A DNA stretch of 64,000 nucleotides from positions 1 to 64,000 of the forward strand of contig SVEO01000007.1 in assembly GCA_015057275.1 (NCBI GenBank), written 5' to 3'. The DNA comes from Lachnospiraceae bacterium (GTDB taxonomy: Bacteria > Bacillota > Clostridia > Lachnospirales > Lachnospiraceae). Position 1 is the stretch's first letter, and each line of letters opens with the position of its first letter. Position numbers and translations under genes: made by a program. Below, piece by piece: positions 7,946-16,777 of this stretch. A model generated the notes under the pieces. That model made no database searches. It saw nothing but the letters and a program-made list of their open reading frames with translations, and was not told where the DNA came from.

Positions 7946-8798
7946 ATTCTCTAATAATAACTTTTCCGCTACACTCCATCACAGCATCTTCCATAATCAC
8001 TTCACCGACACTGTCAAGCATAATCGTACCGGACTTCGGATTTTTTACCGAAATCACATGTCCTGTCACATCTGCTTCCACGTCGGAATATTCAAATGAC
8101 AAATCTGTATCTTCCATCGTGCAGTTTATCAATTTCAGATTCTTGCAGTAACAAAGCGGCTGGGTGCCGATAATTTTGCAATTAATCAGTGTCAATCCGT
8201 CAGAAAACCATGCCAGGTATTCACCCTTGACAACGCTGTCTTTTACGGTCACGTTTTTGCTGTGCCAAAAAGCATCTTTCGTGTCCAAAACGCAATTCTC
8301 AATCACAAGATTTTCCATGTACTGGAACGAATATTTCCCTTTCATCGTCACATTTTGGAGGGTAACATTTTTACTGTCAAAAAAGACGTATTCAGAAACA
8401 AGGTTACTATCCTTTAATGTGACGTCACTGCTCTTCCACCCGAATTCCGGCGATTCAATATCACAGTCCTGCAACAAAATGTCGTTACATTCGCGTACTG
8501 CCTTGATACCATGCAGCTTACTTCCTCGAATCTCGCCGTGGTCAGAATACCAAAGTGCTGCTCTTGTCAGCACATCCATCGTCGACTGTGTCAAACGGAA
8601 ACCGTTCACATGCCACATCGGGTAGCGCAGAGAAAAGCTGCATTTCTCAATGTCAATATCGCGCCCCTCTTTTAAAACCGATTCGCCATCGACCGGTCCT
8701 GCGAACGTGCATCCGCGCACTTTGGCAGATTGCAGATGATACAATGCACGTTCCTCATCAAATGTCTGATTTTCTATGATTTGATTGAATGGTTTCAT
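7944..8798 (-). CDS. DUF3737 right-handed beta-helix-like protein
   Basis: This 284-residue protein consists of short repeated coils such as LLQDCDIES, LVIENCVLDTKD, VTVKDSVVKGEYLA and LTLINCKIIG. Each coil is about 18-22 residues with recurring Asn/Asp-Cys turns, a pattern typical of right-handed parallel beta-helices. It has no signal peptide and no catalytic motif I recognise. I assign it to DUF3737 from overall sequence character. GGAGG at 8804-8808 fixes the ATG at 8798; a GTG four codons earlier overlaps the RBS. It lies 28 bp after the ABC exporter and is probably cotranscribed with it. Function unknown. Confidence 0.75.
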   Translation of the reverse strand: MKPFNQIIENQTFDEERALYHLQSAKVRGCTFAGPVDGESVLKEGRDIDIEKCSFSLRYPMWHVNGFRLTQSTMDVLTRAALWYSDHGEIRGSKLHGIKAVRECNDILLQDCDIESPEFGWKSSDVTLKDSNLVSEYVFFDSKNVTLQNVTMKGKYSFQYMENLVIENCVLDTKDAFWHSKNVTVKDSVVKGEYLAWFSDGLTLINCKIIGTQPLCYCKNLKLINCTMEDTDLSFEYSDVEADVTGHVISVKNPKSGTIMLDSVGEVIMEDAVMECSGKVIIRE

Positions 8799-8826
8799 AT
8801 TATCCTCCACTTATTTTACCAAAGTC

Positions 8827-10593
8827 TTACATGTTCAATGCGTAATACAGACCTTTCTTCGCCATCAGTTCCTCATGCGTGCCCTGTTCGGCAATCCCCT
8901 TATTGGCGATGTAGAGAATACGGTCCGCATTACGAATCGTAGACAATCGATGCGCCACGATAAACGCTGTCTTATCTTCGATGATGATGTCCAGTGCCTG
9001 CTTAATCAGGTTTTCCGTCTCCGTATCAATGGAGCTGGTCGCTTCATCTAAGATGATTACCGCTGGATTTTTTAAGATAATGCGCGCGAAGCTGATGAGC
9101 TGTTTTTCTCCGGCCGATAATCCCTCGCCGCGCTCATCGAGCACATGGTAATAGCCGTCTTTTAATTTATCGATGCAGCGGTCTGCATAAATCGCTTTCG
9201 CCGCCGCAATACATTCCTCATCGGTTGCATCCGGGCGTCCATAGCGGATATTCTCTATTACTGTACCCTTGAAAATGAACGGGTCCTGCATCAACACACC
9301 GACCTCTTTTCTAAGCGATGCCAGTGTTAAATTTCTTACATCCTTGCCATCAATCGTAACGGAACCTTCCTGCACGTCGTAGAATCTGGTTAACATATTG
9401 ATAACGGTCGTTTTGCCGGCACCGGTCGGACCGACGAGCGCAATCGTCTCCCCTTTGTTCACATGTAAGTTGAAATTTTCAAGGATATTCACACCCTCTT
9501 CATAGGCAAAGGTAACATGGTTAAAGTCAATCACACCCTCGACATCTTTGAGCACTTCGCTGCCATCCATATCTTTGATGGTTACTGGGTAGTCAATGGT
9601 GTCAAATACCTGCTCAAGATTCGAGCTTACCTGTGCCAAATGCTGAATGAGCATCGCAATCTGTGTCAATGGTCCGCTAAATTGCGACATGTAAGTGGTA
9701 AAGGTAGTCATCAGACCGACATTGATAATTGGGTCACCGCCGATTAACATACTAAGCGCCACCCCGTACAGGCAGAGCGTACCGATATTCCAGAATGTCT
9801 CTACAATCGGCGTATTCAACTCGTTGCGCATGTAAATCTTGCGCCATTGCTTCAAGCTGGTGTCATGAATTTCGCGGTAAATCTTTTCGTTCATTTGTGC
9901 GCGATTGTAATTCTTAACAATCTTCTCGCCCATAATCGATTCCACAAGAAAAGCAGTACGATTAGAAACCTTGGCGCGATGTGCGCTGAACAGCTTTCGA
10001 ATCGAGTAACGCAACATAAATACACAAACCATCATTGGGATAACCGCACAAAATACAATTACCGTCAGCTTCGGACTGAGCACAATCATAAATACGGTTA
10101 CAATAACAATTTTTACAATATAGATGACAAACATCATCACAAAGTTTGTAAAGAAGTTTGCCAGACCATTCACGTATTCCGTCACGCGCACGACTATCTT
10201 TCCGTTCGGTCGATTATCAAAATAGTCAAACGGCAGCTCCTGCAGTTTGTAGAAAATATCTTGACGGATTTTTGCAATCAATGTATGACCTGTCTTACCC
10301 ATCATTCTTGAATGCACAAACGTAATACTGATTTCAATGACGGCAAGTGCCACCATACTCAACACCATGTATGCAAGCTGAGCATAATCTTTATCCGGAA
10401 TAACCACATCGGTAATCTGCTTTAACACGAGCGGAGGAATCAATGCCACGAGCGATGACAAAAACATCAGCGCACATACTAAAGCAAATATATGTTTAAA
10501 CGGAATTACATAACGCAGCACTCTTCCAAGCTGCTTGACATCGATTTTTCTCTGAATCACTTCATCTTGAAAATATGTATTTCTCTTTGCCAT
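8827..10593 (-). CDS. ABC exporter subunit, multidrug type, second of a heterodimer
   Basis: This 588-residue half-transporter has six transmembrane helices fused to a nucleotide-binding domain: Walker A GPTGAGKTT, signature LSAGEKQ, Walker B VIILDEATSSID with the catalytic Glu, and AHRLST. The signature departs from LSGGQ, as in the partner of a degenerate ATP site in heterodimeric exporters such as BmrCD, LmrCD and TM287/288. The upstream gene ends immediately before this ATG (zero spacing), and its GAGGTG serves as RBS. The likely role is export of drugs, peptides or lipids; the actual substrate cannot be read from sequence. Confidence 0.88.
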   Translation of the reverse strand: MAKRNTYFQDEVIQRKIDVKQLGRVLRYVIPFKHIFALVCALMFLSSLVALIPPLVLKQITDVVIPDKDYAQLAYMVLSMVALAVIEISITFVHSRMMGKTGHTLIAKIRQDIFYKLQELPFDYFDNRPNGKIVVRVTEYVNGLANFFTNFVMMFVIYIVKIVIVTVFMIVLSPKLTVIVFCAVIPMMVCVFMLRYSIRKLFSAHRAKVSNRTAFLVESIMGEKIVKNYNRAQMNEKIYREIHDTSLKQWRKIYMRNELNTPIVETFWNIGTLCLYGVALSMLIGGDPIINVGLMTTFTTYMSQFSGPLTQIAMLIQHLAQVSSNLEQVFDTIDYPVTIKDMDGSEVLKDVEGVIDFNHVTFAYEEGVNILENFNLHVNKGETIALVGPTGAGKTTVINMLTRFYDVQEGSVTIDGKDVRNLTLASLRKEVGVLMQDPFIFKGTVIENIRYGRPDATDEECIAAAKAIYADRCIDKLKDGYYHVLDERGEGLSAGEKQLISFARIILKNPAVIILDEATSSIDTETENLIKQALDIIIEDKTAFIVAHRLSTIRNADRILYIANKGIAEQGTHEELMAKKGLYYALNM

Positions 10594-12426
10594 TTAAAAC
10601 ACCTCGCTTTCTACCGCGAGCGCATCGTAATCGACCACCTGCGCCCTCTGGGCCTGCTGAATATTGTAAACCTGCGCAAAGTCACCGTTTAATGCCATAA
10701 GCTCAGTGAATGTTCCGCGCTCAGTAATTACACCATCTTTCATGTAGATGATTTCATCACAATCTACCACCGAAGACATACGATGAGCCGTGATGATGAC
10801 GGTCTTTTCCGCGTATTCACTCTTTAATGCCTCCAGAAGACGTTTTTCAGTATTTACGTCCAGCGCGCTTGTAGAGTCATCAAAAATCAGTACCGGCGCA
10901 TTTTTTAAGAAAGCACGCGCAATGGATACACGCTGCTTCTGTCCTCCGGAAATACCGAGCCCGCGCTCACCGACGATGGTGTCGTAGCCGTCCGCCAGCT
11001 CGCTAATAAACTTGTGTGCCTGTGCATCCGTCGCAGCCTTAAACACATACTCATCATCGATATCCGGATTACCGTAGGCAATATTGGAGTCAATGGTGTT
11101 CGAGAAAAGGAACACATCCTGAAATACATAAGAGTATATATTTCGCAAATTTTTCAAGCTGTAATCCTTGATATCATGGCCATCGAGCGTAATTGAACCC
11201 TCGCTCAAATCATGGATACGTACAAGGCTTTTTAACAGCACGCTCTTACCACTTCCCGTTCCCCCGACAATGCCGAGTTTTTTTCCGTACGGCAGGTCAA
11301 TGGAAATATTGTTTAACACTTTATTTTCAGCAATTTCTACCGAAGCATTTTCAATTTTGATATCCGGAGTTCGTGCTGTCAACTCACTGTCTGCTTTGTC
11401 CGGAATTTTTGAATCGTAATCCATAAACGCTTTCATCTTGTGACCTGCGACCATCTGCTGCTGCATTTGGAACAACATATTATTAATCTGCGTAATGTGA
11501 TCCATAATCTTCATAACGTACGCAGAGCAGGTGGCGATGTAACCGACTAACATATTTCCATTCATAACAAGTACCGCGCCAATGGCAATCGTGCCAATGT
11601 AGGCAATCTGCTTAATCGAATTAAAAACAACTTCAAACTTTGAAGAAAGCCAAATTTGATTAATATGTGTCGTTTTTACTTTTTCATTTGTCTCATTAAA
11701 TTTCTGACACTCCACATCTTCGTTTGTAAAGGAACGAATCAATCGTACCGCCTCGATATTTTCCTGCACAGTCAAATTCATCAAGCTGTCGCTCTCACGA
11801 ATTTTGCGGAAGTTTTCACGCGCTTTTTTACGGAAATTGATTAATGCCACCGCCAAAAACGGCATCAAAATCAGCGGGATAATAATAAAGCGGATGTTAA
11901 TCGTTGATAACAGATACGTCGTCACACCGAGTACAAACAAGCTGTCGCAGATATTTGGAATCATACGACAGAACATTTCTTTGAACATAATCGTGTCGCT
12001 GTTGATAATCTGCAGAAGCTCACCTGAATTGTATTCTGACACAGTCATTGTATCGAGCTCCATCAATTTATGGAAGGTAATCATACGCAAATCTGTCTCG
12101 ATACACAGACCGAGATGCTGATTGACCGTATTCTTTATGTATATCAGAATAATTCGTATAAGAATGAACACAATGTACATTCCCGCTACACTAAAAAACA
12201 GTTCAAACGTCTGCACTTGGCCGTACGCGCCTGAAAGCAGAAACGAGAACACGCCACCGGCGCCTTCCTCTACTTTAACTCCCTTAATAATGTAATTTAA
12301 CAGAATACCGGAAAGCAATGGGATCATCAGGTCAGCAATAATCGCGATAAAGCTGATGAACTGAGTGCCGATCGCAGCCGGCAGATATTTTTTCCAGTAT
12401 TTTAACCCAAATTTTAATGTCTCCAT
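10594..12426 (-). CDS. ABC exporter subunit, multidrug type, first of a heterodimer
   Basis: This 610-residue half-transporter has Walker A GGTGSGKSV, signature ISGGQKQR, Walker B LIFDDSTSALD and TAHRMSS. The Walker B catalytic Glu is replaced by Asp, the mark of the non-hydrolysing site in asymmetric exporters, while its own signature is canonical. The partner gene has the reverse pattern, so the two must form one degenerate and one active ATP site. AAAGGTGA lies 4 bp before the ATG. A near-perfect palindrome shared with the LacI-type gene lies 19-32 bp upstream of the start, so this operon is probably controlled by that regulator. Confidence 0.88.
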   Translation of the reverse strand: METLKFGLKYWKKYLPAAIGTQFISFIAIIADLMIPLLSGILLNYIIKGVKVEEGAGGVFSFLLSGAYGQVQTFELFFSVAGMYIVFILIRIILIYIKNTVNQHLGLCIETDLRMITFHKLMELDTMTVSEYNSGELLQIINSDTIMFKEMFCRMIPNICDSLFVLGVTTYLLSTINIRFIIIPLILMPFLAVALINFRKKARENFRKIRESDSLMNLTVQENIEAVRLIRSFTNEDVECQKFNETNEKVKTTHINQIWLSSKFEVVFNSIKQIAYIGTIAIGAVLVMNGNMLVGYIATCSAYVMKIMDHITQINNMLFQMQQQMVAGHKMKAFMDYDSKIPDKADSELTARTPDIKIENASVEIAENKVLNNISIDLPYGKKLGIVGGTGSGKSVLLKSLVRIHDLSEGSITLDGHDIKDYSLKNLRNIYSYVFQDVFLFSNTIDSNIAYGNPDIDDEYVFKAATDAQAHKFISELADGYDTIVGERGLGISGGQKQRVSIARAFLKNAPVLIFDDSTSALDVNTEKRLLEALKSEYAEKTVIITAHRMSSVVDCDEIIYMKDGVITERGTFTELMALNGDFAQVYNIQQAQRAQVVDYDALAVESEVF

Positions 12427-12444
12427 ATGTCACCTTTTCCTTTC

Positions 12445-12458
12445 CGTGTGCGTACACG
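12445..12458 (-). promoter_or_regulatory. Probable LacI-type operator before the ABC exporter
   Basis: CGTGTGCGTACACG, with 5-bp arms CGTGT/ACACG, lies inside TTTCCGTGTGCGTACACG. The same core occurs as a perfect 16-bp palindrome at the promoter of the neighbouring LacI-family gene (13511-13526). No strong promoter is visible between the regulator gene and this site, so it may act as a roadblock to read-through or overlap a weak promoter. Confidence 0.75.
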
Positions 12459-12470
12459 AAATTTCTCAAA

Positions 12471-12497
12471 AAATAAAGATTACGCAAATCTTTATTT
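12471..12497 (-). terminator. AT-rich hairpin at the end of the LacI-type gene
   Basis: A perfect 11-bp stem (12471-12481 with 12487-12497) with a 5-nt loop abuts the stop codon and is followed by a T6 run on the minus strand. The stem is nearly all A/T, so it may leak into the exporter genes. Confidence 0.55.
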
Positions 12498-12498
12498 C

Positions 12499-13494
12499 TT
12501 ATAAGCTGCATCCCTCCGTAAATGTATAATCAGTCATGCAGTCACTTACATTCATGTTACCTCTCATCATTTTTAACAGGATGGAAAATGCATTTCGTCC
12601 CATTTCCTTTGTTTCACAGTCCACCGAATACAGACGCGGTGAAATGGAATCCAAGAGCGGGATATTGTCAAATCCCATGATGCCAACCTGTTCCGGCACT
12701 GAAATGCCCTGATTGCGCATCAAATTCAATACACGAATCGCCACATTGTCGAACGGACAGAGAATCGCCGGCTTGCCGCCGTCCGCCTCGATGAAGGATT
12801 TGATTGCCTTCTCGTCTACTCTCGTCATTACCAACGGTTCGCCTAGCTGCTGTTCCTGCACGCCATCAAGATACCCTTGCCGACGCTGATTAAGTGAGTA
12901 GCGGTTATTGTCATGGCAAATCGCAATGTCATATCCGACATCGATGTAGGCAATTCGCTTATATCCTTTCTTCACAATCCGCGAAACTGCCTCCTGCATA
13001 ATGTGGCGTCCGTCCACGTCGACATGTACAAATTTATCAGAGATACGATTGTAAACCGTTACAATCGGGATGTTAAACTGTAGCAACCACTGCTCATAAT
13101 CCTTTCCCTGCCCAATGGGGAAAATAATCAGTCCGTCAACCTGACGTTCGGCCAGATAAATAATACCTTCGCGCTCCTTCTCCTTGCTGTTGTGTGTAAG
13201 AATCAGTGTTAGATAATAACCGTTCTCATACGCTTCGCGCTCAATCGCCTCAACGAAAGATGAGAAAAATGCGTTCATAATGCCGGCACAAACGACACCG
13301 ATGGTCTTCGTGTTACCTCTTGCAAGACAACTTGCCATGTGGTTCGGTCGGTAGCCAAGCTCCTCCGCCACTTGCATTATCTTCTCTTTTGTCTCTTTTT
13401 TGATACCGCAGCGGTTATTCAGTGCACGGTCGACGGTTCCTTCGGAAACGCCGCATTTTTTTGCTATATCTTTAATCGTCGCTGATATCGTACT
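12499..13494 (-). CDS. LacI/GalR-family transcriptional regulator
   Basis: About 331 residues. The N-terminal helix-turn-helix and hinge read TIKDIAKKCGVSEGTVDRAL and GYRPNHMASCLARG. The periplasmic-binding-like effector domain begins TIGVVCAGIMNAFFSSF and has the late LacI motifs GIMGFDNIPLLDSISP and the VDCETKEMG segment. The GTG at 13494 gives a normal N-terminus, MSTISATIKDIA. The frame stays open to a GTG ten codons earlier, but that codon lies inside a perfect palindrome directly after the promoter, so the shorter form is preferred. It sits upstream of the ABC exporter and both carry the same palindrome, so autoregulation plus exporter control is likely. The ligand is probably a small sugar-like molecule, unidentified. 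Confidence 0.88.
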   Translation of the reverse strand, partial: STISATIKDIAKKCGVSEGTVDRALNNRCGIKKETKEKIMQVAEELGYRPNHMASCLARGNTKTIGVVCAGIMNAFFSSFVEAIEREAYENGYYLTLILTHNSKEKEREGIIYLAERQVDGLIIFPIGQGKDYEQWLLQFNIPIVTVYNRISDKFVHVDVDGRHIMQEAVSRIVKKGYKRIAYIDVGYDIAICHDNNRYSLNQRRQGYLDGVQEQQLGEPLVMTRVDEKAIKSFIEADGGKPAILCPFDNVAIRVLNLMRNQGISVPEQVGIMGFDNIPLLDSISPRLYSVDCETKEMGRNAFSILLKMMRGNMNVSDCMTDYTFTEGCSL

Positions 13495-13510
13495 CACCTT
13501 CTTTTCATTT

Positions 13511-13566
13511 CCGTGTGCGCACACGGTACTTAGTGTTATGATAACACCATGTATTTATCTCGTCAA
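13511..13566 (-). promoter_or_regulatory. Promoter and perfect operator of the LacI-type gene
   Basis: The -35 TTGACG (13561-13566), 17 bp spacer and -10 TATCAT (13538-13543) are followed by CCGTGTGCGCACACGG (13511-13526), a perfect 16-bp palindrome beginning about 11 bp past the -10. This is the classic position for an autoregulatory operator. Confidence 0.85.
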
Positions 13567-13574
13567 TAATTATT

Positions 13575-13614
13575 TCAAAAAAAGCCCGATTTCATTGAAA
13601 CAGAAATCGGACCT
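13575..13614 (-). terminator. Terminator of leuA
   Basis: CCGATTTC/GAAATCGG arms (13586-13593, 13603-13610) are followed by a T7 run on the minus strand, 12 bp after the leuA stop. It overlaps the region just upstream of the LacI-type promoter. Confidence 0.85.
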
Positions 13615-13625
13615 TTTGTTTTTCA

Positions 13626-15287
13626 TTATTGAATCATCTTATTAATTGCTGTTACTAAACCGTTCACGGAAGATGTGATGATGTCGTGGTGGATGCCCGC
13701 ACCCCAGTACATCTTACCGTTTTCCGCCTGGATTCCCACATAGGAAATCGCGGTGGAGTCGGAACCGTGAGAAAGTGCATGCTCGGTGTAGCACTTGATG
13801 GTGTAATTAAGCCCGTAACACTTCTTCAACGCATTGCTGACTGCATCTAAACGACCGTTGCCGGCTGCAGTGGTGATAGTTTCTTCACCGTCACGCTTAC
13901 ACCAAACGCTGGCAATGATGCCACTTTCCTGCTTGTAGTGACATTCTGCCACACAAATCGGCTCTTTGATATCCACAAACTGTTCCATAAAAATGTCGTG
14001 AATTTCCTCTGTGGATAACTCCTTGTGCAGATGGTCGGACACATCCTTGACTGCATAGCCCATCGCCGGACCCATTTCCTTCGGCAATACAAGGCCGTAC
14101 GCATGCTCTAACACGTAAGCCACACCACCCTTACCGGACTGGCTGTTAATACGGATGACATCGCCCTCGTAGTTTCTGCCGATATCTTTCGGGTCGATAG
14201 GCAGATACGGTACGGTCCACTTTTCATCCGGATGCTCTTCTCTGTACTTCATTCCCTTGGCAATTGCATCCTGATGCGAGCCGGAGAACGCGGTAAATAC
14301 CAATGAGCCGCCATACGGCTGACGCGGAGATACTTGCATATTCGTAAAGGATTCATATGCTTCTGCGATTTCAGACATGTTGGTAAAATCAAGCTCCGGA
14401 TCCACGCCTTGCGCAAACATATTCATTGCTAATGTCACGATATCACAGTTGCCGGTTCTTTCACCGTTACCGAATAAAGTACCTTCGATACGGTCTGCAC
14501 CCGCTAAAACACCTAACTCAGCATCGGCCACACCAGTGCCTCTGTCGTTGTGCGGATGAAGCGAAACGATGACACTGTCTCTATTTTTCAAATTCTTGCA
14601 GACATATTCAATCTGGCACGCATATACATGCGGCATGGAATGCTGTACGGTGGCCGGGAAGTTGAAAATAACCTTCTTTTCCGGTGTCGGCTGCCAGATG
14701 TCTATCAATGCGTTACAAACCTCCACCGCATAATCTACTTCCGTGCCGGTAAAACTTTCCGGACTGTATTCGAATGTAAAATTGCCTTCGGTCTCGTCTG
14801 CCAACTGCTTTAACAGCTTGGCACCGTCAATAGCAATCTGTAAAATTTCTTCTTTTGATTTCTTAAATACCTGCTCGCGCTGAGCGACCGAGACGGAGTT
14901 GTAAAGATGAATGACCGCTCTCGGCGCACCTTTTACTGCCTCAAAGGTTCTTTTGATAATATGCTCTCTTGCCTGAGTTAAAACCTGCACGGTTACATCG
15001 TCCGGAATCAGATTCTGCTCAATCAATGTTCTCATAAACTGATATTCTGTCTCGGAAGCAGCCGGGAAACCAACTTCGATTTCCTTAAAGCCAATCTTAA
15101 CAAGCAACTTGAAAAATTCAATTTTCTGCTCAAGACTCATCGGCGTAATCAGTGCCTGATTACCGTCGCGCAAGTCAACGCTGCACCATGCCGGTGCCTT
15201 ATCAATACTGTCCTTCTTTGTCCAATCATAACAATCATCAGTTGGGGGCATGAAATATAATTTTTTATATTTCTCAAAATTTTTCAT
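13626..15287 (-). CDS. leuA: 2-isopropylmalate synthase
   Basis: This 553-residue enzyme condenses acetyl-CoA with 2-oxoisovalerate, the first committed step of leucine synthesis. The HMGL-like TIM barrel begins with WCSVDLRDGNQAL (metal- and substrate-binding DGNQ) and contains EVGFPAASETEYQFM, SLHPHNDRGTGVA (the metal His-x-His region) and LFGNGERTGNCD. The C-terminal part carries the LeuA dimer/allosteric domain. The length and N-terminal extension place it in the longer class, as in actinobacteria and many Clostridia. GAGGAGG lies 8 bp before the ATG. It stands alone, without leuBCD, behind a leucine T-box and its own promoter. Confidence 0.95.
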   Translation of the reverse strand: MKNFEKYKKLYFMPPTDDCYDWTKKDSIDKAPAWCSVDLRDGNQALITPMSLEQKIEFFKLLVKIGFKEIEVGFPAASETEYQFMRTLIEQNLIPDDVTVQVLTQAREHIIKRTFEAVKGAPRAVIHLYNSVSVAQREQVFKKSKEEILQIAIDGAKLLKQLADETEGNFTFEYSPESFTGTEVDYAVEVCNALIDIWQPTPEKKVIFNFPATVQHSMPHVYACQIEYVCKNLKNRDSVIVSLHPHNDRGTGVADAELGVLAGADRIEGTLFGNGERTGNCDIVTLAMNMFAQGVDPELDFTNMSEIAEAYESFTNMQVSPRQPYGGSLVFTAFSGSHQDAIAKGMKYREEHPDEKWTVPYLPIDPKDIGRNYEGDVIRINSQSGKGGVAYVLEHAYGLVLPKEMGPAMGYAVKDVSDHLHKELSTEEIHDIFMEQFVDIKEPICVAECHYKQESGIIASVWCKRDGEETITTAAGNGRLDAVSNALKKCYGLNYTIKCYTEHALSHGSDSTAISYVGIQAENGKMYWGAGIHHDIITSSVNGLVTAINKMIQ

Positions 15288-15327
15288 AGTCTCGTCCTCC
15301 TCTAAGATATATCATATTACCTATCAC

Positions 15328-15620
15328 ATAAAAAATCCCTATAAATCCAAACGGATTCATAGAGACGAACTAACTGATTCGCGGTACCACTCTACTTCAT
15401 GATAAACTACCACACACTCATCGGATACGGATGTTTGACACCTTATATCCTGCCCGTTTAACGGTCGGGACCCGTCTGCGCCTACTCTCTTGCGATTTGG
15501 GGCAGCCGCTCCGAGGCGAGTTCCAAATATCCCATCTACTGCCTCGCATCACCCGGCAGCTTTCTGAATTCAAGAATAAGTGTACTATTCCTCTTCTCTG
15601 CATTTGACTAACATATAAAT
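15328..15620 (-). promoter_or_regulatory. T-box leader of leuA, predicted leucine (CUC) specifier
   Basis: The conserved T-box core AGAGTGGTACCGCG lies at 15380-15394. It is followed by a terminator hairpin (stem 15336-15348/15352-15365 region) ending in T6 at 15330-15335. On the 5' side, stem I contains GGAACTCGCCTCGGAGC, which aligns with GGAACCAGTCTTGGAGC in the proS leader of this window. The specifier is then CTC at 15518-15520, for leucine. Mechanism known for the family: uncharged tRNA-Leu stabilises the antiterminator and turns leuA on. The leader fills most of the 383 bp between leuA and the next gene. Confidence 0.92.
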
Positions 15621-15630
15621 TGATGAATGA

Positions 15631-15659
15631 ATGTTAGCATACATGCAGAGAAAAGTCAA
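15631..15659 (-). promoter_or_regulatory. Promoter of the leuA T-box transcript
   Basis: TTGACT (15654-15659), 17 bp spacer, TAACAT (15631-15636), placing the start of the leader near 15624. Confidence 0.75.
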
Positions 15660-15670
15660 GTATATTTTTC

Positions 15671-16165
15671 TTACATCTGTTCCGGTTGCTCCGGAAATGA
15701 CTGTGCCGCTTCTTCCTTCTTTATCTGAAAGCCGTAACGCACACCGATAAACAAATAATAGACAATCCAAATGTGGAACAGGATATCCACTATGCCTGCC
15801 GCAATTTCTCCTGCCAACAGGTACATGCCAATCATCACAAACGTATCAAGGATGAACATTACCAGCGCGCCAATCATCCAACCGACGCTTTTCTTACTAA
15901 ATAACCAACACAGGAAATAAATAAAACAGATTACCAGTGCCGTAATGATGCAGCCGGATAGAATCGTCATTCCGCCGAAAACGATTCCGACCGAAACAAT
16001 CAGATAAGGTACAGTTGCTGAAAAAAGCAACATATAACCAGAGCCGGTTGTCAACATTATCATATTGATTATAGAGAATATAATGACAAGCAACAGATTG
16101 ATTCGCGCTGTCGCATACTTTTGTTGCGCAATGCCTAATCGCGTCATGTTATTTTGTGGGTTCAT
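15671..16165 (-). CDS. Small polytopic membrane protein, function unknown
   Basis: A 164-residue protein with about four or five hydrophobic segments, a short polar N-terminus (MNPQNNMTRLG) and an acidic/Gln-rich C-terminal tail. I recognise no named domain. AGGAGG lies 7 bp before the ATG. It begins 20 bp after the CarD-family gene, so the two are probably cotranscribed. Confidence 0.65.
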   Translation of the reverse strand: MNPQNNMTRLGIAQQKYATARINLLLVIIFSIINMIMLTTGSGYMLLFSATVPYLIVSVGIVFGGMTILSGCIITALVICFIYFLCWLFSKKSVGWMIGALVMFILDTFVMIGMYLLAGEIAAGIVDILFHIWIVYYLFIGVRYGFQIKKEEAAQSFPEQPEQM

Positions 16166-16185
16166 AGGAAATTCCTCCTGATTTC

Positions 16186-16695
16186 TTACTCTGTAAGTCC
16201 TAATCGCTTTAACACTTCTGCTTTCACTTCCGCTACGCTCATCACAAGTACATCAGCAAGTTCCTCATAGAGGTATGTTTCCGCAAGGCGTAAGCAGTTC
16301 TTTTCTGTTCCGGTTAACTGTTTTTTCCCATTCTGATACTTCTTCTCCTGAAGCAAATACAGTGCCTTAATCCACTCTGCACATGCAATGCAATGACGTG
16401 TTGTGGCATCTGCGCGAAATTCCTCTATCATCGTGCGTCCATTCCAGCCTTCCTTTGCTTCAACATCCGGTAAACTGTCCAAAAACTGCTCGCACTGAAT
16501 CTTTGACATCGCGCTACGCAGATATACCTTCACATTCTCAACCGGAGTATAAATGATCTTTGAGGAATCATTTACCGATACTAACGTATAATACTGTTTT
16601 GGTGCTTTCTCTTTGTACAATTCCGGCGTGCCGATTTCCATCACTTCGCAAACGCCCGCCGTTCCGTGAACTACTAATTCACCAATCTTAAACAT
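16186..16695 (-). CDS. CarD/CdnL-family transcription regulator
   Basis: This 169-residue protein has the N-terminal CarD/TRCF RNA-polymerase-interaction fold: FKIGELVVHGTAGVCEVMEI then YYTLVSVNDSSKIIYTPVENV (residues 1-55). A helical C-terminal domain follows (around 60-169). Proteins of this family bind the RNA polymerase beta subunit and stabilise open complexes, mainly at rRNA and housekeeping promoters; Clostridia often carry several paralogues. It has a near-consensus promoter of its own. A small membrane protein gene follows 20 bp downstream. Confidence 0.88.
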   Translation of the reverse strand: MFKIGELVVHGTAGVCEVMEIGTPELYKEKAPKQYYTLVSVNDSSKIIYTPVENVKVYLRSAMSKIQCEQFLDSLPDVEAKEGWNGRTMIEEFRADATTRHCIACAEWIKALYLLQEKKYQNGKKQLTGTEKNCLRLAETYLYEELADVLVMSVAEVKAEVLKRLGLTE

Positions 16696-16734
16696 TCAAA
16701 TTACCTTCCTATTTCACCAATTTAATATACTAAT

Positions 16735-16763
16735 ATTATAAATTTTTTCCTATTTTTTGTCAA
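16735..16763 (-). promoter_or_regulatory. Promoter of the CarD-family gene
   Basis: TTGACA (16758-16763), 17 bp spacer, TATAAT (16735-16740): a full-consensus promoter about 40 bp before the ATG. Confidence 0.85.
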
Positions 16764-16777
16764 ATAAATTTAAAAAT

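Noticed and set aside
13494-13524. GTG at 13524 as start of the LacI-type gene
   Set aside because: It lies inside the perfect operator directly behind the promoter and has no RBS; the GTG at 13494 gives a normal family N-terminus.
15418-15603. Small reading frame on the minus strand upstream of leuA
   Set aside because: It lies entirely within the T-box RNA structure and has no RBS.
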